Source: Artemia franciscana | Taxonomy: Eukaryota; Arthropoda; Branchiopoda; Anostraca; Artemiidae | Length of the DNA: 64,000 nucleotides | Assembly: GCF_032884065.1 (NCBI RefSeq) | Contig: NW_027062694.1 | Location: forward strand, 124,001-188,000 | Direction of reading: 5' to 3' | In this document: positions 1 to 14,957 of the stretch, piece after piece | Position numbering within the stretch: the first letter of the stretch is position 1 | How the letters are laid out: each line of letters starts with the position of its first letter | Program-made: the position numbers and the translations under genes | The notes under the pieces: generated by a model | Database searches by the model: none | Told to the model about the DNA's origin: nothing | The model's input: the letters and a program-made list of their open reading frames with translations, nothing else

Positions 1-1290
1 TATTCTTCCCATCCAGTTTCATCCTGATCTCACCGCTTTAAGTATTTTCTAAGATTTCCGGTCCCCCCCCCCCAATTACACTCGATCCGGTTGAGATTTA
101 AATTAAGAGATGTGAGTTACAAAGTCCTTCTAAATATGAAGTTTCATGAAGATCCGATCACTCCTTCGCAAGTTAAAAATACGTCATTTTTTCTTATTTT
201 CAGAATTAACAACCCCCCCCCCTCCCGAATAGATTGGATCCGTTCCAATTATGTAAATCATGTATGTGAGACTTCTTCTTATTTTTCCCACCAAGTTTTA
301 TCCCGATCCCTCCATTCTAAGCGTTTTCCATGATTTTAGGTTCTCCAATCCCAAACTTCCCCCAACGTCACCAGATACAGTCAGGATTTAAAATAAGAGC
401 TTTGAGACACGGTATCCTTCTAAATATCAAATTTCATTGAGATCCAATAACCCGTTCGCAAGTTAAAAATACCTCATTTTTTCTAATTTTCCAGAATTAA
501 CCCCTCCCCCAACTACCCCAAAGAGAGCGGATCCGTTCCGGCTATGTCAATCATGTATCTAGGACCCGTGATTATTTTTTCCACCAAGTTTCCTCCCGAT
601 CCTTCCACTCTAAGTGTTTTTCAAGTTTTAGGTTTCCCCCTCCCAAATCCCCCCCCCGATGTCACTAGATCTGGTCGGGTTTAAAATGAGAGCTCTGAGC
701 CACGATATCCTTCTAAATATCAAATTTCATTGAGATCCAATCAACTGTTCGTAAGTTAAAAATAACTCATTTTTTCTAATTTTTCAGAAATAACCCCCCC
801 CCCCCCAACTATCCCAAAGAGAGCGGATCCGTTCCGATTATGTCAATCATGTATCTGGGACTTGTGCTTATTTTTCCCATCAAGTTTCATCTCGGTCCCT
901 CCACTTTAAGTGTTTTCCAAGATTTTAGGTTTCCCCCTCCAAACTCCCCCCCCAATGTCACCAGATCCGGTCGAGATTTAAAATAAGAGCTCTGAGACAC
1001 GATATCCTTCCAAACATCAAATTTCATTAAGATTTGATCAACCGTTCGTAAGTTAAAAATACTTCATTTTTTCTATTTTTTCCGAATCAACCGGCCGCCC
1101 ACCTCCCCCCCCCAGATGGTCAAACCGGGAAAACGACTATTCCTAATTTAAGCTGGTCCCGTTTCTGATATGCCTGCCAAATTTCATCGTCCTAGCTTAC
1201 CTGGAAGTGCCTAAAGTAGCAAAACCGGGACCGACAGACAGACAGACCGACAGAATTGGCGATTGCTGTATGTCACTTGGTTAATACCAA
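1..1290 (+). repeat. C-rich tandem-repeat element, 3' part, ending in a hairpin (copy 1)
   Basis: About four units of ~296 bp. Each carries a poly-C block of variable length, the segment (GAGAGC)GGATCCGTTCC (about 235, 529 and 825), ATGTCAATCATGTATCT, TTTAAAATAAGAGCTCTGAG and ATATCAAATTTCATTAAGAT. The 3' end (1228-1290) has a (GACA)n stretch followed by TATGTCACTTGGTTAATACC and AAGTGCCATAAAAA, where CACTTGGTTAATACCAAGTG forms a 7-bp stem. The same ending occurs at 10966-11022. No coding capacity is seen. The 5' end lies beyond the window. Confidence 0.8.
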
Positions 1291-4200
1291 GTGCCATAAA
1301 AACAGACAAAAAAGAGACAACAGAAATGATAACATTCTTTGCTATACACTTTGCTATACCCTTCATTGCTAACAATTATAAGCTGAATGATAAAATTCTG
1401 TTTGATCCATCCCAAAAATCTCAGCTAAATTTAAAAAAGCAAATATTAAAGATTGTTTGCTAAAATTTTCTCGGTCTCGGATGGACTCCCACGCCCATCC
1501 TGCCCGATATTTATTTATTTACTTATCCTTTCTACTTCTCTTTTACGAGTTTTTTTTCTATTTTGTTAGCATTTTGCCGGATTAAATTTTGGAATCATTA
1601 TTACGATGAGGTGTTGATGTTTTTTCTATGTTTTTGCACTGTCCCAGCCTTACGAGCTCTGCTCTCTGTTGGGGAATAATACTGTTTTTGTTATTTTTAA
1701 GTTGAATAAAGAAAAAGTTGAAGTATGACAACTACAAACAAGAGACAAACAGAAATGACCAAAGATGGGAAGAATTCTGGCATTCGGTAGTGAAATCACA
1801 AATACGCTTCTCAATAACTCCAGCTGGGTTTACCAAATGATATTTTCTTTGCAGAAAAGAGTTGCTTGTCTAAGTTGGAAGTTCCATTAAATACTTTGCA
1901 AATTTAAAGTAAAGGAGATGAACTAGCTTTCTTTTGCCACAATTAAGGACAAACCAAACAGGAGCAAGGGCAAGTAAGTGAGGAACCGTTAGGCTATTAT
2001 ATAAGTGAGAACGGTGAACTCTACTTAGATACGAAACGTTTGAAGCCAGGGAGGCATACGCATCCCGGATCTTACTGGCATAATTTTTAAATGCCAGGTT
2101 TACAGTTTCTTTCGGGTTTTCTCCAATAGGCATGCCCAGATAAGTATGACTGCTAGCAAAAGAAACCTCAGAGCCGGATAGACTTATTGAATTTCTATTC
2201 CCGTTATAGTTGATATATTACAAATATTCTCCTTTGCACTTATTACAACATTAAAATAAGATGAAAATTACGAAACCAGACCAGGATTTACCAATAAGCC
2301 CACTAGGCCCTGCGGCTGTCACTATTCCCAAAATTTTGAGGATTTCCCCAAAAATCTCGCAAAAACAGAGCGGCAAAAACGCTTGGGCCTAGAAGCGTCA
2401 AAGCTTTAAATTCGGCCCTGGGTGAAACATAATCTTGGGCTGGTGAGCTTTCAGCAATTAGTACCATTATATGTCAAATACATATCAAATTATATATCAA
2501 ATGTATCAAGTAGTCATTTTAATTTTATTAGTTCTTTCCAAGACTTTTCCAAGACAAATATAGCTTCACTAGAAACAAGCGTTTGGATACCACCCCCTTT
2601 CCTAACTGTGGAAGTCAAAAGTCTGCTAAGTAATTGGTCCTTCACTGAAAACAAATTATGTTACAAATATTTTTTTTTCCAGTTATTGCAGCTCTGAAAA
2701 TGAAAATAAAATTACTGTGAAATAACATCTTGAACTGATGAACTTTCAACAATTAATGGCATTACATATCAGACATTTAGTCTGATTTTATTTGTACTTT
2801 CCAGAACTGTTCAAAACACAAAGTTTTCAGTAAAGCACCAATGATGCAGAAGGTTTCAGACTTACAGTGAGAGAAGGAGGCAAAACCCAAACTCTTGTTT
2901 GTAGAGATTTTTGTTCGTTTCAAGCTTGAGCTTGAATATTCAACTTAAGCTTTACTCGTTTTAAGATTGACTTATTCATTTAGATTATTACCTGTTCCAT
3001 GTTTTTTGCCATGATTCTTTTTTCCATTTCTGTCCGTTTTGGGCTTCATTTATTTTTTAATAGTAATTTCTGTTTTTTTTTTTTTAGTTTGAGTTATTCT
3101 AGGTTTCTATTTCTTCTCACCTTAAGTTTGATATGGCCTTTACTTTTCTTTAGAAAACTTCTTTTTCAAAAGTTTTTTTTTAACGAATCTACAATATAGG
3201 GTCATAATATTTGTACGGTTTGAATGTTATAACTAAAACTGAGCATCTGAATATCACCAGATGGCAAAATTCACGAACATAAGTTAGGTAAAAGGAGGAA
3301 AATTCGCAGATGTTACTTGGTTTAGTCGGAAAACAAAAAGAATATACACTATTTTCAGACAATGTATGGGCTTAATACATAAACTATGCTGATGGTTTGC
3401 TCAAATACTTTAAACATAAAAATAATCTATTGGAAGATTTGTCGATTGCTAGCCTCCCTTGCTGAAAAATATTAGAAGAAGAAAAGAAAGGAAATTTTAG
3501 AGGTTCCTTAAGGACACAATCTGGCTGGAAAAACTCGACATATCCAAAACTATCCAATGGTAATGAACTCGCTACAAAAACCCTCATCAGCAAGTTTACT
3601 ATTAATGTCACCACATGTACACAACTGATTGTGACGACATAAAATGATGCTAATATCTATATGCATAAGAAGCAATCATTGTAATGACAGCCAGTCATTA
3701 CAGAAAGAAAGGTATAACATTATCACCAGTTCCGGATCTATTTATCAATTAAGAAGATACTGTAAGCCATATGTTGTAAAGACAGTTTTCACAAGTCATT
3801 GCTTAACCTATCATCTCAAGTCAGGGTATATACAGAATCTGATGTAATATAAAAGGAAGAGAATTTTGACAGAACAAAACACTGATGTAAGACTGCCCAA
3901 GGCCCAAGTCCCAAACTGTTATAAAGCCCATTACAAAGCATAAAATTGCTTTTGCAGTCAAATGACTAGACAAATTTCTTCTGATTGAGAAATGAAAAAA
4001 GAAGCCTTCTATAGAAACTATTTTCTATTATGCTTGGACCTGGGAGTCAAAAGCAGCAGAATCCTCTGCATAAGGAAAGTTATTTCATCCTACAGGTTAA
4101 AATGTTTATAAAAGCAATTGTCAGTCATAAAAGTAACCTACAATTAGGTTTAGGAAAATACAAACTACTTTCTGATTCTATTTACCATACTTTGAATGAA

Positions 4201-7200
4201 CCTTTAATTACAAACATGGAAACGAGGGCTAAAAAACTTTATCATTAAGTATATATAAACAAGGGGTTACACACTTTATCATTTTATATACACCAGATAT
4301 AGAAAAGGACATGGATGATGTTTGAAACAAGGAGACGTTCAGAGACACAGGAGGCAGGCTCGGAGGCAAAGCAACAGACAGTGTCTTGCTCATTGCAATG
4401 AGGAAAGGAATAAGGATAAAAAAGGAGACATCATTGCTTCCTACATGAGAGTGATTTAGCTTGTAGCTCAAGATGGGGGACTAATTCTATTATATGAGTT
4501 TTTAAGCTATGATGATTCTAACGGTGCAGTTTTCATTCTAAACTGACATGCTTTTCGAGGGGTTTCAGGCTGTTTTTCGGAGTGCCCATAAATTTGTTTT
4601 AGCAATCAACTTTTACCATTAAGATTAATTGAAATAAAGGATACCATTTCTGAACCAGCTTCAAATGGCAACTCTTCCTGACTTGACAGGTTTTTTCTCA
4701 AAATGTGTTCATAATTTTCAGTTACTATGGGCTAGAATTCGTTCTTTACTAAGCTGCATCTGATGCTGCAACCATGATACAGGACTCAAGATCACAAAAG
4801 ATACCGTCGTGCACAAAACAAAAGGAATGCCCAGCTTTCCCATCGTTTTATGGGAGGGCAATGCTAGAGCCATTTTCCATTTCGTCAAGGTTAGAATAAG
4901 GTCGTATCAGAAATTTTGAAACTCCTGAATTAATTGCCAGAACTCGGCTGCAGAACGCCATTCAATGTGAAGATCAGCAAGACAAAGTATACGTCAATCC
5001 TCCTGATCTACATTATTCTGCTAATTCTCTTTTTGGGAACAGCTTACGAAACTGTTTTTGACAATTAGCTTAGACGTGTGAAAAAGTTAAATATGACCTT
5101 TAGGCAAAACAGCAACAACTTCTCTATTTCTCTCATATTTCTGAGATCTCTCAAACAGAACAGGCTGTGCGAGCTCAGCAGCAATATCGAGCTAAGAAAT
5201 ATTTGGTTGACGCGGAATATTCATTTCAGAGAAATATACTTGAGGTATGAAACGTTATTTTCATAAGTCAGGAATAGCAAATCTTTGTGGATGGCAACAG
5301 GTATGAAACTGAACCATTAATTAGAGCAATTCCAACCTCTTTTCACGTCTCAAGCGAAGGAGCAGTCTCCTTAAAAAAATGAGTTTGCTAGAAGTCATGC
5401 CGAGCAGACCAGACAGTTCTCCTCTACTTTTGGAACATTGATTCCAGTTCTTACACAAAGCGTTTCCGTAATGTCACTAGTGACACAAATGTGTTCATTC
5501 ATTGCTTCTGGTTTTTATAAATTTCAATGAAAACTATTCTGGCATCGGCATTTCCAATGATTTCCTTAAAAACACTTGGAAGCCCCTTTGCATCAAGAAT
5601 GTCTCTGTAGCCTAATACATGAAATATCTCAAAAAATCATTTTTGACGCTCGACATTCCTAGCTTCAGTTTTTACCGGAGTTTGTTATAATGAGTTTGAG
5701 GATAGGTGGAGCTACAGACTATATGAGTGGTCTTCGGAATTCTGGAATAGAGTTAAAAACCCTCGTAGAGCATTTCAAAAACGATTTGGTAGCTAGATCC
5801 CCGAGCAGAGAAATCTCTTTAATAAGGATGGTAACAACGAGTTACAACGTTAACATTTTGCATGCAGCCAACAATCAACACTTGTTCCCAGAAGTTTCTC
5901 TAAGGCCTGATGCAGAGATTAGGTATTTCTGAGAAATATGCTTGAGGTATAAAAGCAAATTAATACACATACAAGCCAGAGAATTCATTTGTGTTAATAA
6001 GGAATAATTTTTTACTTTATAAAATCAAGTTTTTCCATTTCTTCTTACCTTATAACGCGATATTTTGTGTCTGAACATTCTACAGATTTTCTGAGCAGCT
6101 TGCTCAAGAAATTTCCACGATATATCGTGGAAATGGAACAACTGAAAATATCTCTGGAGTAATTCGGACGTTAACATTTGAGTCCTCGAGAACCCATCCT
6201 GATCAAGTTCACTTTGTAATGATTTTTTAATTTGAGCGTCAAAGTGCTTGATTAGCTTAATTATGCATATTCAAATAAGCATATTCACGGAAAATTACAA
6301 AAAAAAAACTATTTGCCCACCTAACAAAAATACTATTTAGCAACCAAATTTGCTAAGTCCATCTAAAATTTTTGAGCATAAGTAAAAACCAAAAAATTTA
6401 AAATAATGTTTGTATTAAAATGTAACTTTTTGCTCCTATTCTTTAATCCGTCAGTTTTATCTTAGGTGAATTTTATATATAGTGGGTAATATGTAATGTT
6501 TTGTAAGTAAATATTTATATAAGGTAGTTTAAATGTAATCGGAAATAATTATATAGATACACTTTTTTTCTCCTTTTCACTCCACATGTTTAGCATTTTG
6601 TTTTTATAGCGGAAAAATAAAAATACACGCACACTCCTATATAGGCAAGGATATATATAAAAAAAAAAAAAAAATTCGTGATAGGTTTTACCTTTTGGTT
6701 GGTGCGTTAGGTGCACCTTCTTTCTTAGTACTCTCCGCTATGTGTTTAGTGGACTTGGACAAATTCGCCTCATAATGTTTTATTTGCTACCATAGCTTTA
6801 ATGTATAGAAAAAAAGACATTACAAAATTTTTTGCTAATTATTTTATACAGGTTATATGCTTCAGAGTTGTCACTTATGTAAACTATCATTTTGATTGTA
6901 TGTTTCTGCCTATAAAAATGTAGCTGAAATCCTATTACAGCTGAAGTTATATAGAACTGCAGCTACATAAAAATGCAACTGCGGTTATGTCTTTTTTACA
7001 TTATGTTTTTTTTTTATTCGCAAACCCTACCCTGAAAAATTATTACTACTCTCCCGCCACGCTCTGTGGTTATTACGTATATATTTTTCCCAGAAGCAAA
7101 AAATCGCGTTTCTGATTACCAGGAGGAAGGAACGCCTATAACCAAGAAACGCACTTGAATGACGGTCTTGTTCAGCGCTGCGCATTCATTTGGAGTTGGT

Positions 7201-7511
7201 TTCACTAGTTGGGGGGGGGGGGGGGTACCACATTATTTGTTCTTAAACTTTAAAAAAGCCTCTTTTTCATCAAAATAGACTAGGAAACACAAAACTAAAT
7301 TCAGAAGAATTTTTAAATGATAGAATAAGCTCCAAATAATTTCTAATTCCCAAAAGAATCGCAAGTAATACAAAACATATATCAAATATAGCAAAAGCAA
7401 AAAAAAAAATAACAAGCGGTGTCTCGGGCACTTCTGAAATGTCCAGTGCCGCAAAGAATATAACGAAACAGGAGTTAATGAATGGTCAAAATCTTAGAAT
7501 AATCTACACAC
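1291..7511. other. long stretch without recognised gene
   Basis: AT-rich sequence left of the ETGE exon, where the next cnc exons would be expected. I found no CNC-bZIP signature (no basic-region or leucine-zipper coding) on either strand. A T-rich patch with the pattern CTGTCCGTTTTGGGCTTCAT (2940-3130) resembles repeats at 34.9 and 36.1 kb. A poly-G run lies at 7211-7225. The open frames here are short and unconvincing. Confidence 0.6.
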
Positions 7512-7611
7512 CTGTCTCAGAATCAATGATATAGTTGAATCCCGCCCAAGGATCGTCAGGTTTCTCCTCTTCGTCGCTAGGATCATCCTTCTTGACTTCG
7601 TGTTCTTCTTC
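7512..7611 (-). CDS. cnc: cnc exon with KEAP1-binding ETGE motif (exon 3 of those seen)
   Basis: Internal coding exon of a cap-n-collar (NFE2L1/NFE2L2-type) transcription factor. It is 100 nt: 33 codons plus one base. Seen: an acidic stretch (EEEHEVKKDD, then DEEEKPDDPW) followed by AGFNYIIDSET and the first base of a Gly codon. The acceptor CAG (7614-7612) and donor GTGTGT (7511-7506) frame it; the acceptor's pyrimidine tract is weak. The exon enters in phase 0, matching the end of the DLG exon at 12977, and leaves in phase 1. Known for the family: a DxETGE motif is the high-affinity site for the KEAP1 Kelch domain, and arthropod CncC proteins have DPWAG-like residues just before it. Inference: the final E of ETGE is encoded by the next exon, which I could not find and which probably lies left of the window. 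Confidence 0.85.
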
Positions 7612-9259
<1,648 letters not shown>

Positions 9260-9260
9260 T

Positions 9261-11022
9261 TGCTTTAAAAGGAATATCAGAGGCTTAATGCCGGTTGGGA
9301 TTTAAAATAAAAGCTCTGAGTCACACGAGGTTCTTCTACATATCAAAATTCATTCACCCACTCGTAAGTTAAAAATACCTTAATTTTTCTAATTTTTCCT
9401 CTCTCTTCAGCCCCCCAGATGGTCAAATCGGGGAAAACGACTTTATCAAGTCAATTTGTACATCTCCCTGAGACGCTACCAATTTTCGTCGTCCTAGCAC
9501 GTCAAGAAGCACCAAACTCGCCAAAGCACTGAACCCTACCCCCTAACTCCCCCAAAGAGAGCGGATCCAGTCCAGTTACGTCAATCACGTATCTACGAAA
9601 TTCATAAGCGTTTTTTAAGATTTCCGATTTTTCCCTCCAATGTCAACAGATCTGGTCGGGATTTGAAATAAGAGCTCTAAGACAGAGCTCTGATCGTTCT
9701 AAATATCAAATTTCGTTAAGATCCGACCATCCGTTCTTAAGTTAAAATACCTCAATTTTTCAAATTTTTCCAAATCAATAACCCCCAGCGCCCCTAAAGG
9801 GAACGGATCCGTTCCAATTATGTCAATCACGTATGTATAACTTGTGCTTATTCTTCCCATCAAGTTTCAGCCCGATCTCTCCACTCTAAGCGTTTTTCAA
9901 GATTTCCGGATTCCAAGATTTCCGGTTCCCCCCTCCAGCTCCCCCCAATGTCACCGGATCTGGTCGGGATTTAAAATGAGAGTTCTAAATCACAAGATCC
10001 TTCTAAAGATCAAATTTTATTAAGATCTGATCACCCGTTCATACGTCACAAATAATTCATTTTTTCTGATTTTTTCGAATTACTCCCCTCCCCCTCCTCC
10101 TGAACTCCACCAAAGAGAGAATATCCGGTTATTTCCGTCACATATCTTGGACTTGTGCTAATTCTTGCCACCAAGTTTCATCCTGATCTCTCCGGTTTAA
10201 AGCGTTCCCCAAGATTTCCGGTCCCCCCCCCCAATGACACTGCATCTGATCGGGATTCAAAATAAAATATCTGAGTTAAGAGGTCCTTCTAAATATTAAA
10301 TTTCATTAAGATCCAATCATTCCTTCATAGGTTAAAAATACCTCATTTTTTCTAATTTTCTAGAATTAAACCCCCCCTAAGTCCCCCAAAGAGAGCAGAT
10401 CCGTTCGGGTTAAGGCAATCACGTATCTAGGACTTGAGCTTATTTTTCCCATCAAGTTTCATCTCGATCCCTACACTCTAAGCGTTTTCCAAGATTTTAG
10501 GTTTCCCCCCCCCCAACTCCCCCCAATATCACCGAATCTAGTCGGGATTTAAAAAAGAGCTCTGAGACACGATATCTTTCCAAACATCAAATTTCATTAA
10601 GATCTGATCACTTCTTCGTAAGTTAAAAATACCTCATTTTTTCTAATTTTTCAGAATTAATCCTCCTCCTCCCCCCACCTCCCCCAAAGAGAACAGATCC
10701 GTTCCAGTTATGTCAATCACTTATCTAGGACTTGTGATTATTTTTCCCACCAACTTTCATCCCGATCCCTCCACTCTAAGCGTTTTCCAAGACTTTAGCC
10801 CCCCCCCCCAACTCCCCGTAATGTCACCGGATCCGTTCGGGATTTAAAATAAGAGCTCTGAGACACGATATCCTTCTAAACATCAAATTTCATGAAGATC
10901 TGATCTCCCGTTCGTAAGTTAAAAATACCTCATTTTTTCTTATTTTTCCGATTTAACCGTCTCTACAGACCGACAGAATTTACGATCGCTATATGTCACT
11001 TCGTAGATACCAAGTGCCATAA
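9261..11022 (+). repeat. C-rich tandem-repeat element, complete-looking (copy 2)
   Basis: Starts at GATTGCTTTAAAAGGAATAT right after a (TA)n array, the same left boundary as copy 3 (39990), and ends in the hairpin TGTCACTTCGTAGATACCAA with GTGCCATAAAAA, as in copy 1. The interior has five to six ~296-bp units with poly-C blocks at about 9410, 9780, 9925, 10085, 10223, 10370, 10508, 10665 and 10800. At 1.76 kb it is the only copy with both ends inside the window. It contains no ORF above noise and no transposase signature. Confidence 0.8.
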
Positions 11023-11960
11023 AAACCAAATGTACGCCTTCCCAGTTTTAATAATAGAGAATATACAGAATTTGATATGTAGGAGTATTGATTCTATATT
11101 ATCGTGGATTTACGGAATTTTTTATAATATTTGATATTTTATTGCTATTATGTTATATAATTAACCAAATATTTGTTTTATCATAATACATATTAATAAA
11201 AGTTTTAAATATAATCTTAATAGATATTTAATGACAAATTTGTTATAATCAATCTACAACAAATGTAAAACTATTTTTATTACATTATTTTTTTATTAAA
11301 ATATCATATTATAACACTTTTATTATAGTTTTATAAATAAAAATATAGTTATAACCTATTTTTTTTATTATAACATTATATTATAATACTATAATTATTT
11401 TATTCTTTATATTAAAATACTATAATTCTTTTATTATAATAAAAAAAAACATGATAAATGAAAAAGAGGAATCGATAACAAGTGAAATACATTGACGAGT
11501 TACTGGAGTTCGTTAGAGCTCAAAGTAAAGGATACGGCGTTAGACTTTACAGTCCCCACCGGCGGTGCTGATCTCCGTTTCTTGGCCCTTCAGCCAGGAA
11601 GTGCAATGGGGGGTTGGGTAGCAAAATATATATTAGTAATAAGTATATATTTAAAAAAGTGTATAGTGTTTTCATTATAATATTATAATATAATACTATA
11701 ATTCTTTTATTATATTTTTTTAATAGGTATAATTTTTATACAAAAACTGATAATTTTCTCCTCTTTTAATATGCTATAGTAGAACTTAATCACAAGCGGT
11801 CTCACAATATTTCCAAGCATTGGCTGAATATAAAAGAAAGCGTAGGTCTTCCCAGTTTTAACAATAGAGAAAATACATAATTTTTAATTTGGAATACTGA
11901 TTCTATATCATTATGGATTTACTGAATCTTTATAATCCTTTTAAGTGAACTAATAAAAAC
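11023..11960. repeat. AT-rich dispersed repeat, two copies
   Basis: CTTCCCAGTTTTAATAATAG with AGAATATACAGAATTTGATA (11038-11080) continues through GATATTTTATTGCTATTATG and TTAACCAAATATTTGTTTTA, then a run of TATAAT-type sequence to about 11450. A second, partial copy lies at 11757-11960 and a third at 14197-14440. The TATAATA-rich centre could fold extensively. No ORF; MITE-like, but its ends are not defined. Confidence 0.65.
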
Positions 11961-12976
11961 TACTATACATAATCGCGTCGTATAACCTTCGGTCCACAGA
12001 GCCGCGTTTTTAAGAAAAGATACATACATGCTCTATGTGGACAAGAAAAAAAGACCAATCTAATGCTTCAATTTTTACCGGACTCTGTTTTAGCGACACT
12101 CAATCTTAGCGGATGTAGATTAGAATATTAGTTTTTTTTCATACGTTATGGAAAAAAAAGGTGATTTGTGAATTTCAGTGCACTTTGCATCCCTCCATGG
12201 GAGGTGAACCCCCCTCGCCCAAAAAAGAAAACTATAAAACGGCCTTTAATCTAGGTAGTGTCGTTTATTTGTTCAGTTTTTATTCGTATTAGCTGAAGAA
12301 AGTCTTAACTAAATTTGTAGCATAAATTTGTCCAAAAATGTCATTATTCGAAAATACGATTGGAGCCCAGAACCTTTTTTTCCCAATAATAAAAACTACA
12401 CCTAGTCTATATGGTATAGATAAACTAATTGTCCGTCTCCGTCCGTCTTCTGTCATCAGTTTAACATCCCACATACGATCCAGTTTCCTCTTGTAAAAAG
12501 GGGCTTAAGACTTAGAATATTTTTCTTTTAGAAACAGTTTATTTTGCTTGTAAATCTGCGTTACTATTATTTCAAGCAAACCCTGTGTTTTAAGATAGTG
12601 GTTACCAACCTGTGGTATACATTCACCTTGGGATACAAAGTGACTTCTCGGGAGAGACCTAATCATATAAAAGTTTCTTATTTAAAAGTTGATATATTTC
12701 ATAACTATTAAAATAATATTTCTAAGCCATGAAAATAACTATCAATATTAACATCACACTAGGTAAAACCCAATATCTATATGCGTCCTTAAGTAGACAT
12801 TGACCATCACTTTCGACCATTCAAAATTTGTTTTCTCTTTTACAAGTAGTTCTGATTGGTCGAAATTGATGATGCCTATATATTGACGAAGCAGGCATGA
12901 GGACGGGGCTTTAAGGTGTCTGAAGTCGGCACACACAAGCACAGTTTAGAGATAAAAATTAAGGGACAAACCTTAC
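11961..12976. other. intron sequence with a hAT-like end
   Basis: Non-coding. At 12597-12620, TAGTGGTTACCAACCTGTGG resembles the terminal inverted repeat of hAT-superfamily elements (CAGTGGTT..CAACCTG); the opposite end was not found, so this is at most a fragment. Confidence 0.4.
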
Positions 12977-13099
12977 CTTTTCTTTATTACTATCTTTCAA
13001 ACTCCCACCAAGTTCTCCGGGGAGTATAGGTTGAAATATGGATTTATCAACACCTAGATCAATGTCTTGCTTCCACAAGATTTCGATTAAATCGGCATC
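12977..13099 (-). CDS. cnc: cnc exon with DLG motif (exon 2 of those seen)
   Basis: A 123-nt, 41-codon exon, phase 0 at both ends, with acceptor TTTTTTCTAG (AG at 13101-13100) and donor GTAAGG (12976-12971). It encodes DADLIEILWKQDIDLGV followed by DKSIFQPILPGELGG and a short charged tail ending KEK. The D-LI-ILW-QDIDLGV block is the hallmark Neh2/DIDLG region of NRF1, NRF2 and insect CncC, the weaker of the two KEAP1 contact sites in NRF2. Joined to the exon at 20307 it reads LTQE-DADLIEILW, the same arrangement as LTKEDIDLIDILW in vertebrate NRF1. Joined on the other side it runs in frame into the ETGE exon. No other exon-like sequence is seen in the flanking introns. Identification is firm at family level; whether the gene is called cnc or Nrf depends on the species. 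Confidence 0.9.
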
Positions 13100-14127
<1,028 letters not shown>

Positions 14128-14196
14128 TTATAATAGTATAATTCTATTATTATAATTTTATTATATTTTGTTATAATAAAATGTGATTTTTAAATA

Positions 14197-14569
<373 letters not shown>

Positions 14570-14665
14570 GTGTTCACACTATTTTCTATACGTTATTTCT
14601 TCCAAATTACTAACAAATCAATTTTGAGCCATGAACGCACAGCTGGATTGGTTCTTGCGCCATAA

Positions 14666-14957
14666 GACCCCCCTAGCCGAGTGGTTAGCGCTCCAAACTT
14701 GACAGTCCGAGGTCAAAAGTTCGAGTCCTGGTGTCACTGGTTATTTGGTTTGGAACGGGGTTCAATGGTGTGACTCTGTAAGGTTAGCCAGAGTCGACCC
14801 AGCTCTAAATGGGTACCCGAAGAAATCTGGAGGGAAAATGCAAGAAGCGTCGGATGATTTGCCCCCAATCACCCATTGCACTCCCAGCCGAAGGCATCGA
14901 ATAAGGAGATCGGTAGACCATTGATCAGGATGCATTTTTTTTTATTTTTTTTTTTTT
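14666..14957 (+). mobile_element. tRNA-derived SINE
   Basis: The head (14666-14740) is tRNA-like with both internal RNA polymerase III promoter boxes: box A TAGCCGAGTGGTTAGCG (14674-14690) and box B AGTTCGAGTCCTG (14718-14730). The D-arm and the CTTGACA anticodon-like loop (TGA) are closest to tRNA-Ser/Leu, but the acceptor stem does not pair well, so it is not a working tRNA. A ~200-bp unrelated body follows, with CCAGAGTCGACCCAGCTCTA and ATGGGTACCCG, ending in a T-rich tail (14934-14957). Mobilisation would depend on a partner LINE. I see no second copy in this window. Confidence 0.8.

Noticed and set aside
5690..5932. 80-codon frame starting MSLRIGGATDYMSG
   Set aside because: No recognisable domain, no splice context and surrounding frames are closed; cannot be supported as a gene.
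6730..6775. Possible next cnc exon on the minus strand reading G-GC-GAA-TTT-GTC (GEFVQVH), which would complete ETGE
   Set aside because: The acceptor context is poor, a stop follows after seven codons and no bZIP coding is nearby; most likely chance.
14666..14740. Functional tRNA gene
   Set aside because: Promoter boxes are present but the acceptor and anticodon stems pair badly and an unrelated SINE body follows.
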